The notes: a model not told the origin generated them from the letters alone. A stretch of 33,448 nucleotides of DNA from an uncultured Saprospiraceae bacterium (GCA_937961455.1 CALGNN010000198.1:1-33448), one strand, 5' to 3'. Positions 17,684 to 26,996 are shown, numbered from the stretch's first letter. A program made the numbers and translations.

Positions 17684-20395
17684 TTATTTTCTTGTTGAAA
17701 CCAATTTGGCATTCCCCATTGCAGGAATGATTTGTTCCATTTTGTACATTTCCTTTTTGGCACTATCCATCCAAAATTTCACGTAATCATTTTCATTTTC
17801 TGAACTAAACATTTTGATCAATTCATAGTCAACTCCATCTACACTTTCTGTACCCATATGACTTACGATCATTTCTTTAGGTTTACCAGACATCATGTCT
17901 ATGGTAAATAAACTTCTTGAATCTCCTTCACTCATTCCCATCGAAGCTAACAACATATCATATCCAGGGCCATCAGCTAAAATGAAACCATCGGCTTCAA
18001 TTTCACTTTCATTTCCAGCCATGTCGACTTTAAGCTTGTTGCCCATGTAGTCAATCTTAATATTTTGACCCATTTGCGAAATATTACGCTTAATGGCTTT
18101 AAAGTTCGCATCATAGTGGATCTCATCTGTAGCGGCTCCCATTGGAGTGGTTGTTTTATCTTGTACCATCCAGCCAGTATCCGTTTTTTCTATGGTTCTA
18201 ACAGTACTTGTATTGATGTTTTGACCTTGCACACTAATTACACCATCGTAATTATTGCTTCCAGCTTTCCAATCATATTTTACACTTGGAACGTCACTGA
18301 TCACTTCAGCTTCTTTTTTCTCCATTAGCGCTACCGTATTGATATCTACTGTAAGCTTTGCAAGCGTCTCTGCTACATCGACGGGCATTTCTTTTTGGTA
18401 TCTACCTCCAAGATGTGTTGCCAAGAATTTTTCAACCTGTGCATACATCGCCATTCTGTTGAGGGGTTTTCTAAAACCGTGCCCTTCATCATCAGCTAAT
18501 ATATAATCTACAGGGTGTCCTTTGTCTCTTAAAGCTATTACGATTTGATCGGACTCTGCTTTTTTCACTCTAGGATCATTAGCTCCTTGTATGATCAATA
18601 ATGGCTTGGTAATTTTATCAACATGGAATAGTGGACTAGCAGCAGTTAACAATGCTTTACCCTCTTCTGTCTCAGGATCACCTACCATTTCATACAACCA
18701 CTTTCTACCAGCTTCCCAATATGCAGGGATAGATTCTAAGAGGGTAAATAGGTTTGAAGGCCCTACAATATCAACACCGCACTTATATACATCAGGAGTA
18801 AATGCTAAGCCAGCTAAGGTCGCATATCCACCGTATGATCCTCCCATGATAGCAATTCTATCTGGATCTGCTATGCCTTGACTTACTAAGTGCTTAACAC
18901 CCCAAGTAATATCGTCTTGCATAAGTTTTCCCCATTGTTTGTCACCAACATTTAAAAAATGTTTTCCATATCCACCACTGGCTCTAAAATTAGGTTGTAA
19001 GACAGCATATCCTCTATTTGTTAAGAATTGTACTTCTCCATTATAACCCCAATAATCTCTAGGTCCTTTTGGTCCACCATGAACCACAACTACAACTGGA
19101 AGGTTTTTAGCTTCTTTACCAGCAGGAATTGAAAGGTAAGCTGGGATGTCAAGTCCATCACTACTTTTATAAGTGATAGGCTGCATGTTTGATAAAGCAT
19201 TTTCTACTTTCTTCAGCGCTGGTCTTGGAGTATATTGAAGGATAAGCTCTTTCGTAGCTGGGTCGAAAAAGTATACTTCAGTAGCATACTTATCTCCACT
19301 AACAGATACAAGCATTTTATCATAGTTTTTAGTAAAACTACTAAAGCCAACTTCTCTATTGGGAAACTGTGATTTTAAATAATTGTATCTATTTTCCCAC
19401 TCTTTGTTTTTAAAATATCTTACTCTTTTGTCATAAGTGTAAGAAGAAGAGATAATTTCTCTTGTTTCTGAATTCACCCAAAGACTTCCAAAATCCACTA
19501 GGTCTTTTGGGTCGCTTTCCATTTCAACAACTTCTCCTGTTTGAGGATTCATTTTGAAAAGCGTTGACTTATCTATGTCTCCTTTATTAGATACTAAGTA
19601 ACATTCAGAGTTATCTGGAGTCCAACCTGCAACATAAGCTTGCTCTTGAAGATTGGTTTCATATAATTCCTTAAAGCTACCGTCTGGGTCAACTCTGAGG
19701 ATTTGTGAAAATCCTTCTTCTGTTGAACGGTAAGCTAATCTCATATTTTCATCCCAGTCAAAATCAAAACCTACGTATCGATTTGTGTTTTCTAAGATCT
19801 TTTCTAGTTTACCTGTAGATATGGTAAGTTTATATAAGTCATGCCATGCTTTGTCTCTATCGTTAAGACCGATCATAAGCATGTCAGGGTTATTTCTGGA
19901 TACTGAGTAGATCTGTGCAGTAACATCTTCTAGGTTTGTAAGATTTCTAGATTCAGGTACCAATCCAACTGCAGGTGCAGAAGGATCTACAGCGAAGATG
20001 TTGAAGTTTTCATTTCCTCCTGTATCGTTAATGTATAGGATGTACTTTGAGTCTCTAGTCCAAAAATATCCTAAAATGGGTGAGCTACTTTCGGTTAAGA
20101 GTTTTGCACTTGAGAAAGGTTCATCAAATGCTTTCACCCAAACGTTCATGATGCCGTTGTGTTCTTTAGAAAAACTCACAAATTTTCCATCAGGGCTTAA
20201 TTGACCTCCAGATATTTCAGGGTTACCAAAGAAAATTTCTCTATCTACCAAAGCGGTTGTTTCTGTTTGTGTTGATGCTGACATTGTAGGGGCTTTTGCA
20301 GGAGTGCTAGTTTCAGTCGTGGAAGAACTGGTCCCACAAGACTGTATTAAAAACGTTGCAAAAATCACTAAAGTAAGAAATTGAAGTTTTTTCAT
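17684..20395 (-). CDS. S9 family (prolyl oligopeptidase-type) lipoprotein peptidase with C-terminal extension
   Basis: Serine peptidase that should trim peptides in the periplasm or at the cell surface. A lipoprotein signal [20 protein letters not shown] puts the lipid on Cys20, followed by a Ser/Thr linker. Residues about 50-400 form the beta-propeller with TolB/WD40-like repeats ([23 protein letters not shown]). The alpha/beta-hydrolase domain is about 410-665, with GGSYGGY (Ser520), GANDPR (Asp607) and EGHGF (His639) as a complete triad. An extra part of about 210 residues follows (about 690-903), rich in beta strands ([35 protein letters not shown]), which usual S9 enzymes of some 600-700 residues lack. 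It ends in a strong terminator and is divergent from a small lipoprotein gene. Confidence 0.93.
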   Translation of the reverse strand: MKKLQFLTLVIFATFLIQSCGTSSSTTETSTPAKAPTMSASTQTETTALVDREIFFGNPEISGGQLSPDGKFVSFSKEHNGIMNVWVKAFDEPFSSAKLLTESSSPILGYFWTRDSKYILYINDTGGNENFNIFAVDPSAPAVGLVPESRNLTNLEDVTAQIYSVSRNNPDMLMIGLNDRDKAWHDLYKLTISTGKLEKILENTNRYVGFDFDWDENMRLAYRSTEEGFSQILRVDPDGSFKELYETNLQEQAYVAGWTPDNSECYLVSNKGDIDKSTLFKMNPQTGEVVEMESDPKDLVDFGSLWVNSETREIISSSYTYDKRVRYFKNKEWENRYNYLKSQFPNREVGFSSFTKNYDKMLVSVSGDKYATEVYFFDPATKELILQYTPRPALKKVENALSNMQPITYKSSDGLDIPAYLSIPAGKEAKNLPVVVVVHGGPKGPRDYWGYNGEVQFLTNRGYAVLQPNFRASGGYGKHFLNVGDKQWGKLMQDDITWGVKHLVSQGIADPDRIAIMGGSYGGYATLAGLAFTPDVYKCGVDIVGPSNLFTLLESIPAYWEAGRKWLYEMVGDPETEEGKALLTAASPLFHVDKITKPLLIIQGANDPRVKKAESDQIVIALRDKGHPVDYILADDEGHGFRKPLNRMAMYAQVEKFLATHLGGRYQKEMPVDVAETLAKLTVDINTVALMEKKEAEVISDVPSVKYDWKAGSNNYDGVISVQGQNINTSTVRTIEKTDTGWMVQDKTTTPMGAATDEIHYDANFKAIKRNISQMGQNIKIDYMGNKLKVDMAGNESEIEADGFILADGPGYDMLLASMGMSEGDSRSLFTIDMMSGKPKEMIVSHMGTESVDGVDYELIKMFSSENENDYVKFWMDSAKKEMYKMEQIIPAMGNAKLVSTRK

Positions 20396-20444
20396 GTTAT
20401 TTTGATTTCATTCTCTGTAAAATTAATTAATAAACTCGGGTAAA

Positions 20445-20882
20445 TTGACAGATTTCTATCAAAGTGGGGAGAATTTCGATAAAGGGCTTTTCTTAAGCAA
20501 ATCTCATACTAAGATTATAGCAATCTTCATGGTATTTGTTTTAAGTGGGTGTGCTTATACACAAAATAGTTATCCTGAGAAATCATTTAAGCTTGCCATC
20601 GACAAAAATTATAAGGCAAGTTTACTTGGTGGGACAGTTACAGCATACGATTCAACGAATAAGCTAATTTATTACAATGTCGTGTTTGATAAGGTTAAAG
20701 GAGGTGAAACATATTTATTTGGTATCTGGAAAATAAAGGAATCTTCTGGGTACAAGGCAGATAGAATAATATTTGAAAACTCCGAGGAAAGACTATCTTT
20801 TTCTATAGATGATCTTGAAAATGCAAAAAGCAATTTGGGTATTATTTATTTACCACTTATAAATAAGCAAAAAAAGCATTAA
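20445..20882 (+). CDS. Small putative lipoprotein of unknown function
   Basis: A 145-residue frame, not recognised as a family. A hydrophobic stretch KIIAIFMVFVLSGC ends in a lipobox with Cys36. The only usable start is TTG at 20445, which leaves a rather long 23-residue polar leader; the true start could be a rarer codon closer to the hydrophobic part. The mature part is Lys-rich with alternating strand patterns (KLIYYNVVFDKVKGGETYLFG, i.e. KLIYYNVVF and ETYLFGIWKI). It is divergent from the S9 peptidase, with 49 bases between starts. The lipobox supports a real gene. Confidence 0.6.
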   Translation: MTDFYQSGENFDKGLFLSKSHTKIIAIFMVFVLSGCAYTQNSYPEKSFKLAIDKNYKASLLGGTVTAYDSTNKLIYYNVVFDKVKGGETYLFGIWKIKESSGYKADRIIFENSEERLSFSIDDLENAKSNLGIIYLPLINKQKKH

Positions 20883-20892
20883 ACTGTTTTAT

Positions 20893-20929
20893 AAAAAAAG
20901 AGCCATTGAAATTAAATCCAATGACTCTT
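20893..20929 (-). terminator. Terminator downstream of the tRNA pair
   Basis: Minus-strand AAGAGTCATTG (20929-20919) pairs with CAATGGCTCTT (20908-20898) with one internal mismatch and a 10-base loop, then runs into seven T residues (complement of the A run at 20893-20899). It follows tRNA-Ala by 34 bases. Confidence 0.7.
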
Positions 20930-20962
20930 AATATTTGCTTGATAAGTAAATAATTATCAAAG

Positions 20963-21036
20963 TGGAGGATATCGGAGTCGAACCGATGACCTCCTGCGTG
21001 CAAGGCAGGCGCTCTAGCCAGCTGAGCTAATCCCCC
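20963..21036 (-). tRNA. tRNA-Ala(TGC)
   Basis: On the minus strand a 74-base cloverleaf: acceptor GGGGGAT/ATCCTCC with one G-U pair and discriminator A, D stem GCTC/GAGC, anticodon stem CCTGC/GCAGG with loop CTTGCAC (anticodon TGC), and T arm ATCGG-TTCGACT-CCGAT. The 3' CCA is not encoded. It is the second gene of the Ile-Ala pair, 86 bases after tRNA-Ile. Confidence 0.97.
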
Positions 21037-21122
21037 TGTTTAAATAAGTTTAAAATTAAAGATAATGTTTGAGTAAATCTGTATGTTTTACTTAAATATG
21101 CTTTAATTTTAAAGCTATGTTG

Positions 21123-21196
21123 TAGTCCCAGGCAGACTTGAACTGCCGACCTCTACATTATCAGTGTAGCGCTCTAACCAGCTGAGCTATGGGACT
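21123..21196 (-). tRNA. tRNA-Ile(GAT)
   Basis: On the minus strand a 74-base cloverleaf: acceptor AGTCCCA/TGGGACT with discriminator A, D stem GCTC/GAGC, anticodon stem CTACA/TGTAG with loop CTGATAA (anticodon GAT), and T arm GGCAG-TTCAAGT-CTGCC. The 3' CCA is not encoded. It is the first gene of the pair; no rRNA sequence is adjacent. Confidence 0.97.
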
Positions 21197-21236
21197 GAAT
21201 TGAAAGAACTTCCTATTTCATTTCTGAAACGGCTCG

Positions 21237-21244
21237 CAAATATA
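21237..21244 (-). promoter_or_regulatory. -7 promoter box for the tRNA pair
   Basis: On the minus strand TATATTTG matches TAnnTTTG and lies 40 bases before the 5' end of tRNA-Ile, between it and the stop of the lycopene cyclase gene. No -33 TTG at normal spacing was found. Confidence 0.5.
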
Positions 21245-21260
21245 ATATCTTTTCTATTAT

Positions 21261-22097
21261 CTAAAAAAATCCTTTCAATTGCTTTTTTAATTGCTTTTCG
21301 GTCAATATGCTCACACTGAATAGCAATAAGAAGCAATAGACAAAGTCATCAAGGGGTATTGTACCAATTCTTGTACCAAAATATTCGTTCGGATTGTACA
21401 CTACTATTGGGTTTTCCATCCAAGATCCTGTTAAAAAACCATTGATAAAATAGAATGGAATTAAGCAAATCAAGAAACAAATCCAAAAATTTGATCGATA
21501 TGAAGCATCTCCATAAATTACATGAAGCAACAATAAACTTCCAGAAAGTAAGAATGTGGTGGAAGTATACATGTGATCCCATTTCCAAATTCCAACGACT
21601 AATAGTAAAATGCTGATACCGATGCTAAAATATTTTTCAATGTCAGAGGCTTTTCTATTGGCATGAAACCATCGATTAACCATGTAATAGATGTACATAC
21701 AAGCAAAAGGCACTGCGAAGAAGAAGATATATTCTTCAATCGGCATCTTTAAAAGATATAATTCAGAGGTATAATTTTTTTGAAAACCCCATACTTCCCA
21801 GTGACTAAATAGCATATCCCAAAGAATGAAAGGAATCGCTACCGCGATTATCGCTGGCATGACTGCTGACCATATTTTATAATATCGACCGAAAGGTCCA
21901 AAACTGCATATAAAAACAGAAAAAAATGTGAAGAGCATTAATCTCGCATAAGCACTCTTTACACTCATCCATGAAGATTCAGAAGAATAATCTAGTTTCC
22001 AGATTAGCTGATCTTGTTCGACAGCATTGAAAAATAATTTTACAAAAATTGCAATGACTGCTAGAAGGAAAATGATCCAAGCTTGATGCGACTTCAT
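21261..22097 (-). CDS. Lycopene cyclase, fused CrtYc/CrtYd membrane type
   Basis: Cyclises the ends of lycopene to form beta-ionone rings. The 278-residue protein is almost all membrane helices, about seven or eight, with two copies of the CrtYcd-type signature: MPIEEYIFFF (Pro119-Glu122) and IPLDDFVYCF (Pro248-Asp251). FILWDMLFSHWEVWGF precedes the first copy, as expected for the heterodimeric or fused cyclases of actinobacteria, archaea and fungi. The gene begins immediately after the crtB stop (TAAATG), so the two are translationally linked. Whether it makes one or two rings cannot be told from sequence. A carotenoid hydroxylase or ketolase is not present in this cluster. Confidence 0.88.
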   Translation of the reverse strand: MKSHQAWIIFLLAVIAIFVKLFFNAVEQDQLIWKLDYSSESSWMSVKSAYARLMLFTFFSVFICSFGPFGRYYKIWSAVMPAIIAVAIPFILWDMLFSHWEVWGFQKNYTSELYLLKMPIEEYIFFFAVPFACMYIYYMVNRWFHANRKASDIEKYFSIGISILLLVVGIWKWDHMYTSTTFLLSGSLLLLHVIYGDASYRSNFWICFLICLIPFYFINGFLTGSWMENPIVVYNPNEYFGTRIGTIPLDDFVYCFLLLFSVSILTEKQLKKQLKGFF

Positions 22098-22934
22098 TTA
22101 AAGAATATTAAGCTTGTAGCGAAGCGCAGAACTGAAAAGCAATACAATCTTGCGAAGATCATGAACCCTGAGCCTATTTTCTTTAATAATGGAAGGTTCA
22201 ACTTTGGTGATTTTTTTGAACAGTTTTAAATAGTATTTGTAAGCAAGATAGACGCCAAACTTTGATCCCTTAGGTAATTGAAGAATGCCTTCAAAAGCAT
22301 GATCAAAATCTCGCTTAATATCTTCCTCTATTTTCTTTTTATCACTTTTGCTAAAGTTTTCAAAGTCTAGATCCGGAAAATAGGTTCTACCTCTTTCATT
22401 AAAATCATCTTTGATATCTCTTAAAAAGTTTACTTTCTGAAATGCTGAACCAAGACTTCTTGCCGGAGCTTCTAAGTGTTTATAATAACTCTTATCGCCT
22501 TGTGTAAACACATGGAGGCACATAAGCCCAACGACTTCTGCTGAACCATAGATGTATACATTATAAGATGTATCACTGTAGGTACTTGTATCCAAGTCCA
22601 TTGCCATTGAATTAAAAAAGGCTTGTATCAATTCATGATCGATATTATAGTTATTCACAACTCGTTGAAATGAGTGTAAAACAGGGTTGAGGCTGATTCC
22701 TTCATCTATGGCTTTAAAGGTATCATTGATAAAATTTTGTAAAAGGGTCTCTTTATCATGTTGATGGAATTCATCTACAATTTCATCTGCGAAACGCACA
22801 AAACCATATATTCCATAGATTGCTTGACGAAACTTCTTATGTAAAACCCGTGTACCCAAAGAAAAAGAAGTTGAGTACCTATTGGTAATCAATTTGCTAC
22901 ATTCTTCACAGGTTTTATGATATAAATCAAGCAT
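22098..22934 (-). CDS. crtB: Phytoene synthase
   Basis: Condenses two geranylgeranyl diphosphates head-to-head to phytoene, the first step of carotenoid synthesis. Of 278 residues, the first aspartate-rich motif is FADEIVDEF (Asp50, Asp54) and the second is NFLRDIKDDFNERGRTYFP (Asp173, Asp177), the two Mg2+/diphosphate sites. The N-terminal YSTSFSLGTRVL and YGFVR segments are also typical of the family. It starts 14 bases after the crtI stop and abuts the cyclase gene. Confidence 0.96.
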   Translation of the reverse strand: MLDLYHKTCEECSKLITNRYSTSFSLGTRVLHKKFRQAIYGIYGFVRFADEIVDEFHQHDKETLLQNFINDTFKAIDEGISLNPVLHSFQRVVNNYNIDHELIQAFFNSMAMDLDTSTYSDTSYNVYIYGSAEVVGLMCLHVFTQGDKSYYKHLEAPARSLGSAFQKVNFLRDIKDDFNERGRTYFPDLDFENFSKSDKKKIEEDIKRDFDHAFEGILQLPKGSKFGVYLAYKYYLKLFKKITKVEPSIIKENRLRVHDLRKIVLLFSSALRYKLNIL

Positions 22935-22948
22935 CGCTATAAATTTAA

Positions 22949-24421
22949 TTAATTGTTGTTTTGTTTTAGAATTTCTTTTGCGACAATTTGCCCTGACATA
23001 ATTGATGGAGGTAGACCTGGTCCGGGATTGGTTAATTGTCCAGCAAAGTAAAGATTTTGGACTTTTTTACTTTTAATTCTTGGCTTTAAAAATGCAGTTT
23101 GATTTAAGGTGTTAGCTAAGCCATAAGCATTTCCTTTATAAGCGTGGTAGTCTTGTTTAAACTCATTGATGCAATAAGATCTTTTATATATGATGTGTTT
23201 TTCAATCTTTTCTCCACAGTGTTGTTCCAGCCGTTTCATGATGATGGAAAAATATTTTTCTCTCAAGGCTTCGTTATCTTCCAAATCTGGAGCAATAGGT
23301 ACCAACAAAAAGATATTTTCTTTTCCTTCTGGGGCTACAGTGTCGTCAGTTTTAGAAGGGCAGCAAGAATAAAACAGAGGTTTTTCAGGCCAAGATACGT
23401 TAGCATAAATGCTATCTGCATGGGCATCGTAATCCTCATCAAAAAACAAGCAATGATGTTTTAATTTTTGAATTTTCTTGTCAACACCTAAATAGAATAA
23501 TAGGCTAGAAGGAGCTAACATTCGACTATCCCAATATCGATCGGAATAAGATTGATATTTTTTTTCTAGCAGCTGTGTTTCAACGTGCTGGTAGTCAGCT
23601 GAGGCAACTACAAAGTCAGCATCATAAATCGTGCTATCTGTTTCTACTTGATGGACTTTACCATTTTGAACTTTAATGGCTTTAACTTCTTGTGAGGTTT
23701 TGAAGACAACCCCTTGCTCATCACAAACAGCTTTCATCCCTTCTATGATCTTATGCATACCACCTTGCGGATACCAAGTACCTAAGGCAAGATCTGCATA
23801 GTTCATCAAACTATACATAGCAGGAATATTCTCAGGAGAGGCTCCCAAGAATAAAACGGGAAATTCGAGGAGCTGACGAAGTTTTGGATTTGTAATTCCT
23901 TTTTGAATCTCTTTTCTAATAGAAGAAAACATTTGCAATTTAAATGCAGCTCCAATTAATCTAGGGTCTGCAAATTCTAGCAAAGAAAGTGAAGGCTTGT
24001 TAGCAAACTCATTCATGCCAACATCATATTTATATTTGGCGTCAGCCAAAAACTTCTTTAACCAACTAGAACTCCCTTTTTCGTGTTTTTCAAAAAAGGC
24101 CATGAGCTCTTCCATATTAGCTGGAATGTCATACGTTTCATCTTTGAAGATGACTCGGTACGAAGGGTCTAATCTTTCTAGGGTGTAGTAGTCAGCACAA
24201 GACTTTCCGAAGTAATTAAAAAAGGACTCAAATACATCTGGCATCCAGTACCAACTCGGGCCCATATCGAATTTAAATCCTTCTGCACTAAACTTTCTAG
24301 CACGACCTCCAATGGTGTCGTTTTTCTCTAGAAGGGTTACTTGATGTCCATGCTTTGCAAGCACAGCGGCGCTAGTAAGGCCTGCTACACCAGAGCCAAT
24401 AATGATTGATCGTTTGTTCAC
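22949..24421 (-). CDS. crtI: Phytoene desaturase
   Basis: FAD-dependent CrtI-type desaturase that turns phytoene into lycopene by successive dehydrogenations. The N-terminal dinucleotide-binding site is IIGSGVAGLTSAAVLAKHGH followed by EKNDTIGGRA. The family segment FDMGPSWYWMP is near residue 52, and the C-terminal signature is LYFAGQLTNPGPGLPPSIMS before GQIVAKEIL. The 490-residue length is normal. It is the first gene of the crtI-crtB-cyclase cluster. The rpsA terminator lies just upstream, so the cluster needs its own promoter in the short gap 24422-24456; no exact consensus box was seen there. Confidence 0.96.
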   Translation of the reverse strand: MNKRSIIIGSGVAGLTSAAVLAKHGHQVTLLEKNDTIGGRARKFSAEGFKFDMGPSWYWMPDVFESFFNYFGKSCADYYTLERLDPSYRVIFKDETYDIPANMEELMAFFEKHEKGSSSWLKKFLADAKYKYDVGMNEFANKPSLSLLEFADPRLIGAAFKLQMFSSIRKEIQKGITNPKLRQLLEFPVLFLGASPENIPAMYSLMNYADLALGTWYPQGGMHKIIEGMKAVCDEQGVVFKTSQEVKAIKVQNGKVHQVETDSTIYDADFVVASADYQHVETQLLEKKYQSYSDRYWDSRMLAPSSLLFYLGVDKKIQKLKHHCLFFDEDYDAHADSIYANVSWPEKPLFYSCCPSKTDDTVAPEGKENIFLLVPIAPDLEDNEALREKYFSIIMKRLEQHCGEKIEKHIIYKRSYCINEFKQDYHAYKGNAYGLANTLNQTAFLKPRIKSKKVQNLYFAGQLTNPGPGLPPSIMSGQIVAKEILKQNNN

Positions 24422-24456
24422 GGGAAGAAAACAATGTTTTTACCTTAAGGTTTAAT

Positions 24457-24489
24457 AAAAAAAGCCTGTTTAAATTAATAAACAGGCTT
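24457..24489 (-). terminator. Terminator of rpsA
   Basis: A perfect 11-bp stem, AAGCCTGTTTA/TAAACAGGCTT (24462-24472 with 24479-24489), around a 6-base loop. On the minus strand it runs into seven T residues. It separates rpsA from crtI; the plus-strand side has only a broken T tail. Confidence 0.88.
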
Positions 24490-24512
24490 TATATTTTCAA
24501 AGATTGATAGAT

Positions 24513-26921
24513 TTAGGCTTTTCCTCCATCTAATTCATCTTGAAGTTTTTTCAAAGCGTCCCAATCGCCATCAGCTGCTAGCTTAGCTTGACCTGGCCAA
24601 GTACCTGGGTCATGCATACGATATCTAGGACCTGCCTCATCAAGAATTCCTCTTATTACGTCAGGATCTGTCTCTGCTAATTTTTGGAAGGTAGGGATAC
24701 CATTATTTACTAGTAATTCTGAAATCTTTGGTCCAATACCTTCAATCTTTTTGAGATCATCAGGTTTTGCATCTGCAGCAGGGGCTTCCTTGGCAGCAGG
24801 AGCTTCAGCAACTTCTTCAACAACTGGTGCTTCCTCAGTAGCAACTGTTTCAGCAACTTCTGCTTTTTCTTCAACAACAGGAGCTTCAACAACTTCTTCA
24901 ACTGCTGGTGCCTCTTCTGCCTTTGGAGCTTCTTCAACAACAGGAGCTTCTTCTTTAGCAGCTGGAGCTGCAGACTCTTTCATTTGAGCTTTCAGCTGTG
25001 TAAACACATCTAACTCACCCAAAGTGGTCTTCTCCATTTTAGATCGTTGATTCTGAACTCCTTGATTCGTCTGTTTACGAACTTTTCTCTTCTCATCTCT
25101 AACGGTATCAGAAGCTTCTTTTTTGATGTCTTCTAAATACCTTAAGTGAGAAACTAAAATTCGTTTGTCGTCTCTATTGAATTCGATCACCTTAACTGTA
25201 AGTGCTTCATCTACATTAGCAAACTGTCCATCTTCTTTCTTGATATGTTTGATAGGAGCATAAGCTTCTAGACCATATGGAAGTTGAACGATTGCACCTC
25301 GTTCTTCTTTTTTCAAGATGGTTGCTTCGTGATAAGATCCTACAGGGAATACATTTTCAAAAGTATCCCATGGATTCTCTTCTAATTGTTTGTGACCCAA
25401 GGAAAGCTTTCTATTCTCTTTATCAATCTCTAAAATTGAGACATCGATGGTTTCACCTACTTTGGTAAATTCTGATGGATGTGAAAATCGTTTAGTCCAT
25501 GATAAGTCAGAAATGTGAACCATCCCGCCGATGCCTTCTTCAAGCTCGACGAATACACCATAAGGTGTTAGATTTTTCACTTCTCCTGAGTGCTTGCTAG
25601 CTACAGAGAATTTAGATTCAATATCAGTCCAAGGATCCGTCATCAGTTGCTTAAGACTTAATGACATCTTTCTCTCCTCTCTATCTATTGTAACAACTTT
25701 AGATTCAAACTCCTGATCTAATTTGAAAAATTCTCTTGCATTCACAGGTTGATTACTCCAGCTTACTTCAGATACGTGAATCAGACCTTCTACACCTGGG
25801 CTAATTTCTAAGAATGCACCGTAATCTTCTATGTTTACAATCTTTCCTTTCACTGTTGAATCAACGGTAATTTCTTCACCCAACACTTCCCATGGATGTG
25901 GTTGCAATTGCTTTAAACCAAGAGAAATTCTTTTCTTTTCTTCATCAAAGTCAAGAACAACAACATTTAGATTCTGGTCTAATTCAAGAACTTCAGATGG
26001 GTGATTAATTCTGCCCCATGAAATATCTGTGATATATAGTAATCCATCAACTCCTCCAAGATCCATAAATGCACCAAAATCAGTGATGTTTTTAACAACA
26101 CCTTCAAGCACTTGACCTTTCTCCATTCCTGAAATGATTGCCTCTCTTTGTTCAGCAAGACCACTTTCAATAATGGCTTTGTGAGATACAACTGCATTTT
26201 TTATTTGCTCGTTGATTTTCACAACTTTGAATTCCATTTTCTTCCCTACATATGAATCATAATCAATAATAGGTTTGATATCAATTTGAGATCCAGGTAA
26301 GAATGTTTCTAGACCATAAGTATCTACGATTAGTCCACCTTTCGTTTTGCTAATTACTTGACCATTTATGATCGTACCATTTACATGAGAATCTTTGATA
26401 GCATCCCAAGCTTTAAGTAATTTTGCTTTTCTTCTTGAAAGTAAAAGTTGGCCTCTTGCGTCTTCTCTAGATTCGACATAAACTGCGACGTCATCACCGA
26501 CTTTCAATTCAGGCATGTCTCTAAATTCTGACAATGGAAGTAAACCATCTGCTTTATATCCCACATCTAAAAAGACATCAGTTTTTGAGATAAAGCTCAC
26601 TTTGGCATTGATTACTTCATATTCATCAAGAATGGATAATTTATGATCATACTTTTTACTGAATTCTTCGATTTCAGACTCAGAGTATTGAAGTACATTT
26701 TTGTTGGAAATACTCCAATCAAAATCATCATGTGGTCCTTCATCAACTATTTCTTCTACTGGAAGTACACCTTCTAAGGATTCAGGAGATGTATCATCAA
26801 CTGCTTCAGTATTTGCAGTTGGAGTTTCTACTGCTTCTGCAGTTGCTTCAACAACTTTTTCCGTTGTTGGTTGATCAGTCGAATTTGCTTGTTCGACGTT
26901 TTCTTCAGGATTCTCTACCAT
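24513..26921 (-). CDS. rpsA: 30S ribosomal protein S1 with C-terminal helix-hairpin-helix extension
   Basis: Binds mRNA and brings it to the 30S subunit. The 802-residue protein has an acidic N-terminal extension (1-70) and six S1 RNA-binding repeats at about 95-165, 178-250, 265-340, 350-425, 436-515 and 523-595. The central ones are most canonical (ITDFGAFMDLGGVDGLLYI, IEDYGAFLEISPGVEGLIHV, LTPYGVFVELEEGIGGMVHI). A low-complexity Ala/Glu/Val/Pro hinge covers 650-718. It ends in a helix-hairpin-helix domain (719-802) with DDLKKIEGIGPKISELL, AGPRYRMHDPGTWP and a Trp/Leu-rich end. This tail is absent from E. coli S1, which has six repeats and 557 residues. It is transcribed alone, with a -7 box and a strong terminator. 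Confidence 0.96.
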   Translation of the reverse strand: MVENPEENVEQANSTDQPTTEKVVEATAEAVETPTANTEAVDDTSPESLEGVLPVEEIVDEGPHDDFDWSISNKNVLQYSESEIEEFSKKYDHKLSILDEYEVINAKVSFISKTDVFLDVGYKADGLLPLSEFRDMPELKVGDDVAVYVESREDARGQLLLSRRKAKLLKAWDAIKDSHVNGTIINGQVISKTKGGLIVDTYGLETFLPGSQIDIKPIIDYDSYVGKKMEFKVVKINEQIKNAVVSHKAIIESGLAEQREAIISGMEKGQVLEGVVKNITDFGAFMDLGGVDGLLYITDISWGRINHPSEVLELDQNLNVVVLDFDEEKKRISLGLKQLQPHPWEVLGEEITVDSTVKGKIVNIEDYGAFLEISPGVEGLIHVSEVSWSNQPVNAREFFKLDQEFESKVVTIDREERKMSLSLKQLMTDPWTDIESKFSVASKHSGEVKNLTPYGVFVELEEGIGGMVHISDLSWTKRFSHPSEFTKVGETIDVSILEIDKENRKLSLGHKQLEENPWDTFENVFPVGSYHEATILKKEERGAIVQLPYGLEAYAPIKHIKKEDGQFANVDEALTVKVIEFNRDDKRILVSHLRYLEDIKKEASDTVRDEKRKVRKQTNQGVQNQRSKMEKTTLGELDVFTQLKAQMKESAAPAAKEEAPVVEEAPKAEEAPAVEEVVEAPVVEEKAEVAETVATEEAPVVEEVAEAPAAKEAPAADAKPDDLKKIEGIGPKISELLVNNGIPTFQKLAETDPDVIRGILDEAGPRYRMHDPGTWPGQAKLAADGDWDALKKLQDELDGGKA
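24768..24974 (-). repeat. Degenerate coding repeat in the S1 hinge
   Basis: This stretch encodes residues 650-718 of S1, built from loosely repeated [16 protein letters not shown] and EAPVVEEKAE units. The DNA is correspondingly repetitive (GAAGCTCC and GTTGAAGAA variants). It looks like a flexible linker that grew by slippage or duplication. Confidence 0.75.
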
Positions 26922-26988
26922 AGGTTGGAATCAGGTTTGTATGTTACATTCATTAATGCAACAGTTGTTAATAAATAAAAATGGAGCG

Positions 26989-26996
26989 CAAAGATA
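26989..26996 (-). promoter_or_regulatory. -7 promoter box for rpsA
   Basis: On the minus strand TATCTTTG matches TAnnTTTG, 67 bases before the rpsA ATG in the 225-base gap between the divergent rpsA and fadD genes. No -33 TTG at normal spacing was seen. No matching box was found for fadD in the same gap. Confidence 0.5.

Noticed and set aside
20883-21260. Partial 16S or 23S rRNA around the Ile/Ala tRNAs
   Set aside because: The short flanks show only a terminator, a promoter-like box and AT-rich spacer; no rRNA sequence was recognised.
24751-24987. Plus-strand frame rich in Ala/Ser/Thr opposite rpsA
   Set aside because: It is the antisense of the repetitive S1 hinge; its composition simply mirrors the Ala/Glu/Val codons of the real gene.
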